NCBI GenBank assembly: GCA_900552705.1
Contig: USAX01000028.1
Span: forward strand, 1-17,026
Length of the DNA: 17,026 nucleotides
Origin: an uncultured Collinsella sp.
Lineage (GTDB): Bacteria; Actinomycetota; Coriobacteriia; Coriobacteriales; Coriobacteriaceae
Direction of reading: 5' to 3'
This document shows, piece after piece, positions 7,800 through 13,974 of the stretch. The notes below the pieces were generated by a model. It searched no databases. It worked only from the letters and a program-made list of their open reading frames with translations, and had not been told where the DNA came from. A program made the translations under genes and the position numbers. Position 1 is the stretch's first letter; every line of letters begins with the position of its first letter.

Positions 7800-7899
7800 G
7801 TTTGTCTCAATCTGTAACATCTAGCAGGGGTTTTCGGTCCCAGCTGTTACAGATCGAGACAAACAGGACGTCCGGTCAGAAAATCTCAATCTGTAACAC
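7800..7899. repeat. Second copy of the palindromic repeat array (one full, one half unit)
   Basis: The complete unit at 7800-7864 (arms of 20 bp, one mismatch, 25-nt loop) has the same length and architecture as the unit at 2821-2885. Its loop (CTAGCAGGGGTTTTCGGTCC) is closest to the unit at 3068. A second left arm, TCTCAATCTGTAACA, starts at 7884, 79 bp after the first (7805). It has no matching right arm, because the stop codon of the lacR-like gene begins at 7905. As at the first locus, the repeats lie between a lacG terminator and the 3' end of a convergent regulator gene. Confidence 0.85.
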
Positions 7900-7904
7900 C
7901 TAAG

Positions 7905-8669
7905 CTAGCAGATGACCTGCGTGTGCTCCTCGATAGCGGCGCGATCCGCATCGGTAATACCCGGCTCGCACACCACGGCGTCTAAATTGTCCAGGCGACA
8001 GAAGGTATAGAAATCGCGCTTGCCGATCTTGCTGGAGTCGGCGATCAGATAGCGCGAGTCTGCCTTGCTAAAAGCGAGCTGCTGGATACGGCCCTCGTCC
8101 ATGTTGGACGTAGACACGTCACCGTCCAAGATGCCGTTGGCGCCGATAAACGCCGCATCGATGCCCAGCGCGCGCAGGGTATCCTCGGCCGTTGGTCCCA
8201 CAAAAGCGGCGGTGCGGCGACGGTACATACCGCCCACGAGGCACAGCTCGCAGTCTTCGCGCGCCTCGAGCAGGTTAAACACCGAAAGCGAATTGGTCAC
8301 AATGCGCAGGCGAAACGTCGGCAGCATCGAGGCCATCTGCTCAACCGTGGTGCCCGTGCCCAAAAAGATGGTCGAGCCCTCCTCGATAAGCTCCACAGCA
8401 CGGCGCGCAATCTGCAGCTTTTCCTCGGCATGCTTAGTGCGCTTTTCGCTGTGCGAATACTCATGGCGCAACATAGCGTGCGGACGGCCCTGTGCACTGC
8501 GGGCTCCGCCGTGCACGCGCTCGATCTCGCCTAGGCTCGCAAGTTCTTCGAGGTCGCGGCGAATCGTCATGTCCGAAACGCCCAACGCATCCGAAATCTC
8601 TTTGACCGAGACCGTGCCCTGCTCCTCGAGCAGCTGACGAACCTTATCCTGTCGCTCTGCCTTAATCAC
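7905..8669 (-). CDS. lacR: DeoR-family repressor, LacR-like
   Basis: A 254-residue DeoR-family regulator. The N-terminal winged HTH (about residues 18-57) shows VSVKEISDALGVSDMTIRRDLEEL and the conserved RVHGGAR. The C-terminal sugar-phosphate sensor domain carries FLGTGTTVEQMA and TAAFVGPTAEDTL, which resemble LacR, the tagatose-6-phosphate-responsive repressor of Gram-positive lac operons. The start is GTG 8669 with GAGGA about 8 nt upstream. It is divergent from galM and convergent with the second lac module. LacR identity is inferred from overall similarity and context; another sugar-phosphate effector is possible. It would be the second regulator in this region besides the LacI-family protein, giving two separate inputs to beta-galactoside genes. 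Confidence 0.85.
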   Translation of the reverse strand: MIKAERQDKVRQLLEEQGTVSVKEISDALGVSDMTIRRDLEELASLGEIERVHGGARSAQGRPHAMLRHEYSHSEKRTKHAEEKLQIARRAVELIEEGSTIFLGTGTTVEQMASMLPTFRLRIVTNSLSVFNLLEAREDCELCLVGGMYRRRTAAFVGPTAEDTLRALGIDAAFIGANGILDGDVSTSNMDEGRIQQLAFSKADSRYLIADSSKIGKRDFYTFCRLDNLDAVVCEPGITDADRAAIEEHTQVIC

Positions 8670-8721
8670 GATGAATCCTCGCCGTTCTTTGCGCGCATAT
8701 CATTCAAACAGTAACGAACAA

Positions 8722-8749
8722 ATTGTATCAGACTCGTACGCGTCAAAAA
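8722..8749 (-). promoter_or_regulatory. Probable promoter of the lacR-like gene
   Basis: On the minus strand, TACAAT (8727-8722) is preceded by TGA, an extended -10. A T-rich TTTTTG (8749-8744) lies 16 bp upstream; the better-looking TTGACG (8746-8741) would be only 13 bp away. The start GTG is about 52 nt downstream. Confidence 0.5.
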
Positions 8750-8875
8750 TGAACACCCGCACAGCTCCAATCATCACTTTTTTGAGAAAAATACCCCCAG
8801 CTTTAGTGGGGTGTAGTGATAATCTCGCCTGTTCGCGCTACAGTTTGTCGGAAATACCTCGATGTTAGGAACCAA

Positions 8876-9928
8876 ATGATCACTTCCGAGCTTTTCGGCA
8901 CCGCGCCGTGCGGTACCCCCGTTCATCGTTACACCCTCGACGGGCCCGAGATCTGCGTTCGCATTATGGACTATGGCGCCACCGTGCTTGGTATCGATGT
9001 GCCCGACATTCCCGGCAACGTGCGCGATGTGGTGCTGGGCTTCGATAAGCTCGAGGATTACTTTGACAACCCCGCCTGCTTTGGCTCGACCATCGGACCC
9101 GTGGCAAACCGCACCGCGAGCGCCACGATCACCATCGACGGCACGGACTGGCATATGCCCGCCAACGAGGGCGCCAACAACCTGCACAGCGACCTTGAGC
9201 ACGGCCTGCACAAACGTGTGTGGGATGTTGAGCTCGACGAGGTCCATAACGCCGTGCGCATGACCACCTCGCTTAAGGATGGCGAGCTGGGCCTGCCCGG
9301 CAACCGAACCTTTACGGCCGTGTTTACCGTTACGCGCACCGGCGTCTTCCGCATCGATTATGGCTGCGAGAGCGACCGCGCCACCTACGTGTCCATGACC
9401 AACCACACGTACTTTAACCTTGCAGGCCATAACGCCGGCATGGACTGCGAACATTTCTTTGTCGCCAACGCCGCCCACTACCTGCCCATTAACGAGCAGA
9501 ACATCCCCACCGGCGAGATCGCTCCGGTCGAGGGAACACCGTTTGACTTTCGCGAGCTTCGCCCCGTCGCACCCGGCATGGAGGCCGACGACCCGCAGAT
9601 CAAGCAGGCCCGTGGCTACGATCACTGCCTGTGCATCGATGGCTATCAGTACGGCCGCAACCTGCGCCGCGCGATGCACGTCGAGGAGATGTGGACCGGT
9701 CGTGAGATGGACTACTACACCACTGCCCCGGGCGTGCAGCTCTACACCGGCAACTGGCTGGGCGACGAGCACGCCAAGGACGATGCCAACTATGGCTGGG
9801 GCGCCGGCTTTGCCCTCGAGGCCGAGATGTACCCCGACACGCCGCACCAGCCTCTGTTCCCGCAGGGCATTGTGGGCCCGGGCCATCCCTACAGCAATGT
9901 GATCGAATACCACTTTATGAGGCACTAA
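8876..9928 (+). CDS. galM: Aldose 1-epimerase (galactose mutarotase)
   Basis: A 350-residue mutarotase that interconverts alpha and beta anomers of galactose or glucose in the cytoplasm. Family signatures are present: GPVANRTASATITIDG and NNLHSDLEHGLHKRVW near the N-terminal third, H177 in TNHTYFNLAGH, and the likely catalytic Glu E315 in FALEAEMYPDTPHQP. The sequence ends with the usual YSNVIEYHF. ATG 8876 is chosen because TTAGGA lies 7 nt upstream and the domain begins directly; an in-frame upstream ATA or ATG extension from 8816 has no family similarity. It is divergent from the lacR-like gene across about 200 bp, in which GATAAT (8817-8822) could be a -10 but has no convincing -35. Its job probably complements galactose released by lactose breakdown. 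A second, LacX-type mutarotase is encoded at 13975. Confidence 0.93.
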   Translation: MITSELFGTAPCGTPVHRYTLDGPEICVRIMDYGATVLGIDVPDIPGNVRDVVLGFDKLEDYFDNPACFGSTIGPVANRTASATITIDGTDWHMPANEGANNLHSDLEHGLHKRVWDVELDEVHNAVRMTTSLKDGELGLPGNRTFTAVFTVTRTGVFRIDYGCESDRATYVSMTNHTYFNLAGHNAGMDCEHFFVANAAHYLPINEQNIPTGEIAPVEGTPFDFRELRPVAPGMEADDPQIKQARGYDHCLCIDGYQYGRNLRRAMHVEEMWTGREMDYYTTAPGVQLYTGNWLGDEHAKDDANYGWGAGFALEAEMYPDTPHQPLFPQGIVGPGHPYSNVIEYHFMRH

Positions 9929-9954
9929 GCCCGCAACGCGACATATCGCACAGC

Positions 9955-9990
9955 AGCGCCCGCCGGCACCACCGCCAGCGGGCGCTTTTT
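9955..9990 (+). terminator. Intrinsic terminator after galM
   Basis: A 9-bp perfect stem (AGCGCCCGC 9955-9963, GCGGGCGCT 9978-9986) is followed by TTTTT. It lies 26 bp beyond the galM stop; a second T-run occurs at 10007-10012. Confidence 0.88.
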
Positions 9991-10035
9991 CATCTTTTAG
10001 GCTCGTTTTTTCTGTGACTGTATGAGTGACATATC

Positions 10036-10187
10036 AAAACTATGCCCATTTACTACGTTTAGCCCGGGATGCTCGACCATGCACCGGTTTTTGTTTAATT
10101 CGCGAGCCGTCTACCTGCGGTTTTGTTTTTCTCAAATTCGACATGCTCGGCGATAGCCGATCAAACGTAGTAAATGGGCATAGTTTT
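10036..10187. repeat. 25-bp perfect inverted repeat enclosing about 100 bp
   Basis: The left arm 10036-10060 (AAAACTATGCCCATTTACTA then CGTTT) is the exact reverse complement of 10163-10187. The 102-bp interior is non-coding, with T-rich stretches and a loose inverted pair (GATGCTCG / CATGCTCGGCGATAGCC). It sits in the 3'-3' gap between galM and the EIIB-like gene (9991-10253). The structure suggests a small non-autonomous mobile or REP-like element or a large RNA hairpin. There is no obvious target-site duplication and no ORF inside. Confidence 0.8.
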
Positions 10188-10253
10188 TGACAGGCGACAT
10201 CGCACGCGTCCCTCGCAAGGGCAAAATGATCCGTTTTCCTCCGTCCCCAAGGA

Positions 10254-10736
10254 TTAGTTGAACAGATTGCCGATGGGGTCGGGGGCGGAACTGGGGAGGT
10301 AGCGGATTTCTAGCTCTATGCCGAGCGCTTGCAGCTCTTTGAAGGCAGCTACGTCTGCGTCGCTCACGGCAACCGCGGGCGTTGCGGGACGCATGCCCTC
10401 CCCTGCCTGCATATGGCCAATGCTGATCTTGGTGATCGGCACACCGCCCTTAACCAGCGCGAGCGCATCGACGGGTGAGGCCACCATGATCAGAATCCAT
10501 TGACGCGGCGTTGCGGTATGAATGATGTCGATGGTCCTTTGCACCGAGAAAAACCGTGTCCACACGCCTTCTGGCGCCGCGACCCTCATAGGCGCCCACT
10601 TGCGCGAATCCGCCGCAATCTCGTCGTTAACGATTAGGACGAGGTTGGAACCAACCTCCTCATTCCACAGCTCAACGTCTTGCCCGTAAATGAAACGGTC
10701 ATCGATACGCGTGAGAAGGATCTTGGGTTGAGCCAT
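10254..10736 (-). CDS. PTS mannose/sorbose-family EIIB-like protein with Tyr at the phospho-His site
   Basis: A 160-residue cytoplasmic protein matching a stand-alone EIIB of the mannose/fructose/sorbose PTS family in length and fold signatures. These are KILLTRIDDR at the N-terminus, LVLIVNDEIAAD, an SVQRTID segment, and the C-terminal half with GGVPITKISIGHMQ. Active members read RIDDRLIHGQV, where the His accepts phosphate. Here the stretch is RIDDRFIYGQDVELW, with Tyr17 (codon TAC) in that place, so normal phosphotransfer seems lost. No EIIA, EIIC or EIID partner is adjacent. It may be a regulatory or relic EIIB. ATG 10736 is chosen because family proteins start just before this motif; ATG 10763 would add 9 residues, and both have weak ribosome sites. 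Family assignment is firm, function is not. Confidence 0.82.
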   Translation of the reverse strand: MAQPKILLTRIDDRFIYGQDVELWNEEVGSNLVLIVNDEIAADSRKWAPMRVAAPEGVWTRFFSVQRTIDIIHTATPRQWILIMVASPVDALALVKGGVPITKISIGHMQAGEGMRPATPAVAVSDADVAAFKELQALGIELEIRYLPSSAPDPIGNLFN

Positions 10737-10875
10737 GGCTGCCCCATTCTGTTTGAGACCCATACGAGCGGGACGTCGGCCACCAACTCAACAGCAGGTC
10801 AAGTACCAAATGGGCACTGCAGACATCGCGTCTCCAATATTAGTGCATTTAAAGTGAGAAAAGCCGTCAGAACAC

Positions 10876-10904
10876 TTGCGCGGATGTGCGATGTCCCGTA
10901 TCAT
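10876..10904 (+). promoter_or_regulatory. Promoter of tRNA-Thr
   Basis: TTGCGC (10876-10881) and TATCAT (10899-10904) are separated by exactly 17 bp. Transcription would start near 10911, about 33 nt before the tRNA 5' end. A small inverted repeat (TGACGC 10915-10920, GCGTCA 10928-10933) lies in the leader. Confidence 0.6.
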
Positions 10905-10943
10905 AGACAGCCGTTGACGCCTCACTTGCGTCACCACATGGCC

Positions 10944-11019
10944 GCCAGCGTAGCTCAGTTGGTAGAGCACCGCTCTCGTAAAGCGGGGGTCACCGGTTCG
11001 AGCCCGGTCGCTGGCTCCA
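10944..11019 (+). tRNA. tRNA-Thr (anticodon CGT)
   Basis: A complete cloverleaf. The acceptor stem is GCCAGCG (10944-10950) with CGCTGGC (11009-11015). The D arm is GCTC/GAGC. The anticodon stem is CCGCT/AGCGG with loop CTCGTAA, giving anticodon CGT (10977-10979), which reads ACG threonine codons. The T arm is ACCGG-TTCGAGC-CCGGT. The discriminator is T and CCA is encoded (11017-11019). It is a single-gene unit with its own promoter and terminator. Confidence 0.97.
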
Positions 11020-11030
11020 TTGAACAAGAT

Positions 11031-11053
11031 AGCCGCCTTCGGGCGGCTTTTTT
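11031..11053 (+). terminator. Intrinsic terminator after tRNA-Thr
   Basis: The stem AGCCGCC / GGCGGCT with a TTCG tetraloop is followed by a run of six T, 12 nt after the tRNA CCA. Confidence 0.92.
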
Positions 11054-11276
11054 GTTGCCGATTTTGAGTGCGTGCGCGCCAATCCAAGCATCGCCACGTC
11101 AACAGCGGCCCACTCGGTGGACTTCGGGTTTAATGCTTAGGGGCGGGGATTTACCAAAGTGAAATCTTAATGAAAAGAAACCCAGCTGCAACAGTTGCCA
11201 TGATGAGGGCTCGAATTGGCCATATAGATCTAAAATGGTCACAATATACAAATGTCGAGAGACATTGGGGGTATAG

Positions 11277-11786
11277 ATGAAAAGAACTAAGGGTTTTCTT
11301 TTGTTGGTATTGATGCTGCTCGGACTGTTCTGCTTGAGTGGCCCTTCTTGGGCCGAGGCTGTCTGTCCTGAAGGTGAGCCTCAGCAGTCTTATACGGGCA
11401 GCCTGCTGATAACTGCTAAGGAGGGCGATGACGACTCCCAGTCTGGGGTAAATCCCCTTGCCACTTTTGAGGGGGACGGCGGAACGGTCAAGCTTGACCA
11501 TATTGGTAGCGGGATTTTGAGGTGGCAAGTTCTTCCGGACAAAATCGCGAACGATCCCTTCTCTTTTGCTGGAACGATATATCTATACAAGGTTGTGAGC
11601 GGAAAACAAAAATACGTCGATTGCTATCCGACAAACGGGTCTGGAATTGCATTCACCGGCATTTCGGGGCAGATTGATACACATGTACGAAAGGGAACCT
11701 ATGTGGTGCGTTGGGTTGGAGCTGCTGCAGGTCCGATATGGATTGCGGTCTTGCGCCCCGATGTCCAAATAGGTTTCTCTCTCTAG
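11277..11786 (+). CDS. Hypothetical secreted protein
   Basis: I do not recognise this 169-residue protein. It begins with a clear Sec signal peptide: MKRTKG, a hydrophobic stretch (residues 7-20), and probable cleavage near SWA|EA (after residue 26 or 28). There is no canonical lipobox, so it is likely released or wall-associated. The mature part is predicted beta-rich (GTIYLYKV, GTYVVRWVG, WIAVLRP). It has only two cysteines, C30 and C116, which could form a disulfide. ATG 11277 has TTGGGGG about 6 nt upstream. Base composition is lower in G+C than flanking genes (two 60-bp lines counted by hand give 42%), suggesting acquisition by transfer. The next gene starts 14 bp after its stop, so the two are probably co-transcribed. 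The 220 bp between the tRNA terminator and this gene holds no feature I can support. Confidence 0.75.
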   Translation: MKRTKGFLLLVLMLLGLFCLSGPSWAEAVCPEGEPQQSYTGSLLITAKEGDDDSQSGVNPLATFEGDGGTVKLDHIGSGILRWQVLPDKIANDPFSFAGTIYLYKVVSGKQKYVDCYPTNGSGIAFTGISGQIDTHVRKGTYVVRWVGAAAGPIWIAVLRPDVQIGFSL

Positions 11787-11800
11787 ATGGGAAGTTGCTC

Positions 11801-12166
11801 ATGGACGCCATATATGACGGGGATGACTGGGTCGATCATTATACTTGGCGCCTGGTCGGCTCGGATGACAATGGGGATGTGGTGTTTGATGGACTATGTC
11901 CAAAGCATCTCCATCCTTTTGTCTCGTCGTTAATTGAGAGTTCCGCTCGTGTTGCCCCCTATAGCTCGGCATCGCTTCATGATACGGACGTTTTGAAGAC
12001 CATAAGGGAATCAATTGACGATGGCACGATGAGCGGCCCGCTGTTTTCTCGGCTTGTTGGGCTAGATGAGATTGGCTCGAAACGACTGCTTGCGGGCGAA
12101 AAAGTGGAACTCACTTATCGGTCGATGATTTCAATCCTGCGGCTAGCCGATGTTCTTCGCAAATAA
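11801..12166 (+). CDS. Hypothetical protein paired with the upstream secreted protein
   Basis: An unrecognised 121-residue soluble protein with no signal peptide or membrane segment. The N-terminal part is acidic (MDAIYDGDDWVDHYTWRLVGSDDNGDVVFDGL). The C-terminal half looks helical, with GPLFSRLVGLDEIGSKRLLAGE and a final RSMISILRLADVLRK. ATG 11801 has GGGAAG six bases upstream and follows the previous stop by 14 bp; an in-frame extension to 11711 would overlap the preceding gene and is rejected. Its lower G+C matches its partner (one line 43%). An exported protein followed by a small cytoplasmic acidic one could be an effector-immunity or sensor-partner pair, but nothing in the sequence proves that. 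Confidence 0.65.
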   Translation: MDAIYDGDDWVDHYTWRLVGSDDNGDVVFDGLCPKHLHPFVSSLIESSARVAPYSSASLHDTDVLKTIRESIDDGTMSGPLFSRLVGLDEIGSKRLLAGEKVELTYRSMISILRLADVLRK

Positions 12167-12194
12167 ATGAGGCTTCCCTATTCAAAAACCGAAA

Positions 12195-12240
12195 ACCCCG
12201 CCAAACGTGATTCCCCTAAGGAAAGCACGTTTGGCGGGGT
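12195..12240 (-). terminator. Terminator of the minus-strand lacX-lacC-yhcH cluster
   Basis: A 15-bp perfect stem (ACCCCGCCAAACGTG 12195-12209, CACGTTTGGCGGGGT 12226-12240). Read on the minus strand it is followed by TTTTCGGTTTTT, a good T-rich tail, and it lies about 60 bp past the yhcH-type stop. On the plus strand the tail is poor, so it may only partly stop transcription from the hypothetical pair. Confidence 0.75.
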
Positions 12241-12269
12241 CCTAGCGTGATTTCCCTAGGGGAATCACG
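12206..12269. repeat. Two related 24-bp palindromes 40 bp apart
   Basis: 12206-12229 and 12246-12269 match at 20 of 24 positions and are each palindromic, with arms CGTGATT(C/T)CCC and GGGAATCACG-like. The first is the loop and inner stem of the terminator at 12195-12240. The left part of the first can also pair with the right part of the second (12206-12217 with 12258-12269, 12 bp perfect), so alternative folds compete. Confidence 0.7.
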
Positions 12270-12301
12270 CCATCAGACGAACAGCTCAGCCGAGCAGCTC
12301 G

Positions 12302-12775
12302 CTACTCCTCCCAGTAAGCATCTGCAAGCAGCTTAAAGCAGATCTTCTTGACCGGCTGTGCGCCATCGCCCGGGAACTCGAGCGTAGGCATATGAGGCTC
12401 GCCGGCAACGAACAGCGCAAACTTGTCGTCGGCAAGGTCACCGGCAATCGAGGCGTCGGAATCGACCAGATCGTAGTCATCCTTCTCGTCAAACTCTTGG
12501 ACCAGCGTCAGGCTGCCCGTGGCAACCTTAAAGGCCTCGCGACCCTCGACGTCGATCTGCAGGTCGTGATAGCGCTGATGCGTCTCATAGTGAGCCTCGT
12601 CCTCGGGACGCGTCGTGGGAGCCATGACGTTCGCAAAGACCTTGTCGCCCAGAATCGGATGGCTGCCGACCTCGAGCTGTGCCGGGTCGTTCTCCTCGAG
12701 CCAGTCAATCAGCACGTCGAGGCCCTTGAGCATTCCGCGGTATTCCTCGATATCGCCCAGTGCACCGTAAATCAT
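12302..12775 (-). CDS. YhcH/YjgK/YiaL family protein (DUF386, cupin-like)
   Basis: A 157-residue protein of the YhcH/YjgK/YiaL family (TabA, EbgC), a compact cupin-like fold often found beside sialic-acid and other sugar operons. It is thought to act on sugars or sugar phosphates. Typical features are the start MIYGALGDIEEYRG, the central THQRYHDLQIDVEG with the metal-type His and Asp residues, and FALFVAGEPHMPTLEFPG near the end. ATG 12775 is preceded by GAGGGGA about 5 nt upstream. It is the last gene of the minus-strand cluster, separated from lacC by 204 bp that contain a nagA remnant. The exact reaction is unknown. Confidence 0.88.
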   Translation of the reverse strand: MIYGALGDIEEYRGMLKGLDVLIDWLEENDPAQLEVGSHPILGDKVFANVMAPTTRPEDEAHYETHQRYHDLQIDVEGREAFKVATGSLTLVQEFDEKDDYDLVDSDASIAGDLADDKFALFVAGEPHMPTLEFPGDGAQPVKKICFKLLADAYWEE

Positions 12776-12807
12776 CTAAATCCCCTCTCGGATCGTTTCT
12801 TTGGCGG

Positions 12808-12936
12808 CTACTCGGCAAACGCGTTACCGACGCTGTTGCCACCCACATACGTCTCGACCAGGCTAAGGTCGGGATTGAACACGACGGCATCGGCGTCGCG
12901 CCTCGGCATAATGCTACCGCACTTGTCATCGGCTCT
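12808..12936 (-). pseudogene. nagA: 3'-terminal remnant of an N-acetylglucosamine-6-phosphate deacetylase gene
   Basis: Minus-strand translation gives DKCGSIMPRRDADAVVFNPD and then LSLVETYVGGNSVGNAFAE with a stop at 12808. This matches the last 39 residues of the intact NagA at 15675 (DKCGSIMPGRDADFVVFDHE, LTLVETYVGGQSVGNAFTE). About four of five bases agree over about 119 bp with no gap, by eye. Similarity fades a few codons upstream of DKCGS, and the lacC stop lies only about 40 bp beyond. The amidohydrolase core and the start are missing, so it cannot make an enzyme. The divergence from the intact copy suggests an old duplication or a different ancestral nagA, not a recent assembly artefact. 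Confidence 0.88.
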
Positions 12937-12979
12937 AACCACAAGAAAGCAACCGATGCCGGGGCCGACGCCCAAGCTC

Positions 12980-13915
12980 TTACAGCTCGGTCACGACAAC
13001 GCCGTTGTAGACCTCGTCCCAACGGTCCATGACCAAGTGGCCAGTCATGGGATCCATGGCGTTGAGCTTGCCGCAGGTGTTGGCGGTACGCAGCACCGTC
13101 TCATCATCCGCGCCAGCAGCAATCGCATGTGCGAAGCCAGCAATGGTCGAATCGCCCGAGCCCGTAGCGTTAACGGCAGGAATATCGGGGGTCTTGGCAC
13201 GGAACGCACGGCCGTTGTGGAAGCCCACGGAGCCGGCAGCGCCCATGGACACGACGACCCAGGGGATATCGGAGAAGCGAGCATCAGAAGCGAGCGCGGC
13301 GCGGAGCTCGTCCACATCGTCGGTGGTAAAGTTCGTGCCCAAAAGGCCGTTAATCTCGGTCAGGTTAGGCTTGACCAGCTCGGGCTTGACCTCGGACTTG
13401 AGCGCGGCCTCGAGCGAAGCACCCGAGGTATCAAGCAGCACCTTGGCGCCGGCGTTCTCGGCAATGCCCGTGATCTTGGCATAGTAGTCTGCCTCGACAC
13501 CGCGGGGCAGCGAACCCGAGATGGTAACGACAGCGGCCTTGCTCGCAAGCTCGGTAAACTTGGCGGTAAAGGCATCGAGCTCCTCGGGGGCAATTGTCGG
13601 GCCGCTCTCGAGCAGCTCGGTCTGGTTGCCGGCGTGGAGAATGTTAAGGCAAATGCGAGTCTCGCCTTTGATAGGCACAAAGTCGTTGTTAATACCGTTG
13701 GCGTCCATGAGCTCAGCCATGTAGGCGCCCATGTGGCCGCCGAGCAGACCGGTTGCCACAACGTCGTCGCCCAGCTGGCCCAGGACGCGAGCCACGTTGA
13801 GGCCCTTGCCGCCGGCGGTCTTTTCGGGCGTCACGCGGTTGACGTCGTCGATAATGAGCTCATCGAGCTGATAGCGCGTATCGACAGACGGGTTCATCGT
13901 AACGGTAAGGATCAT
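12980..13915 (-). CDS. lacC: Tagatose-6-phosphate kinase (PfkB family)
   Basis: A 311-residue PfkB-family sugar-phosphate kinase, matching LacC of staphylococcal and lactococcal lac operons in length and along its sequence. MILTVTMNPSVDTRYQLDEL, KTAGGKGLNVARVLGQLG, IKGETRICLNILHAGNQTE and ISGSLPRG all follow the LacC pattern. The C-terminal signature NATGSGDSTIAGF contains the catalytic base D255. The reaction is ATP plus tagatose-6-phosphate to tagatose-1,6-bisphosphate. The related 1-phosphofructokinase FruK is the main alternative, but adjacency to a lacX-type gene favours LacC. AAAGGAG lies 7 nt before ATG 13915; lacX ends 59 bp upstream, so they form an operon. The other tagatose-pathway genes (lacA, lacB, lacD) are not in the window. 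Confidence 0.88.
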   Translation of the reverse strand: MILTVTMNPSVDTRYQLDELIIDDVNRVTPEKTAGGKGLNVARVLGQLGDDVVATGLLGGHMGAYMAELMDANGINNDFVPIKGETRICLNILHAGNQTELLESGPTIAPEELDAFTAKFTELASKAAVVTISGSLPRGVEADYYAKITGIAENAGAKVLLDTSGASLEAALKSEVKPELVKPNLTEINGLLGTNFTTDDVDELRAALASDARFSDIPWVVVSMGAAGSVGFHNGRAFRAKTPDIPAVNATGSGDSTIAGFAHAIAAGADDETVLRTANTCGKLNAMDPMTGHLVMDRWDEVYNGVVVTEL

Positions 13916-13974
13916 TTTTAGCTCCTTTTCTCGCAGGCTCCTTGTGCCTCGCGATACGAGTCGACAAAACGGAA

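Noticed and set aside
10220..10253. Possible dispersed motif AATGATCCGTTTTCCTCCGT at the 3' end of the EIIB-like gene
   Set aside because: Only one copy occurs in the window and it has no internal symmetry or clear terminator structure, so nothing beyond a hunch supports it.
10944..12170. Complete integrative element at tRNA-Thr
   Set aside because: No integrase, recombination gene or repeated tRNA 3' end was found; only low G+C and position point that way.
12392..13921. Plus-strand open frame of 509 codons over the yhcH-lacC region
   Set aside because: It runs antisense through two recognisable genes and the nagA relic, and its product has no family features.
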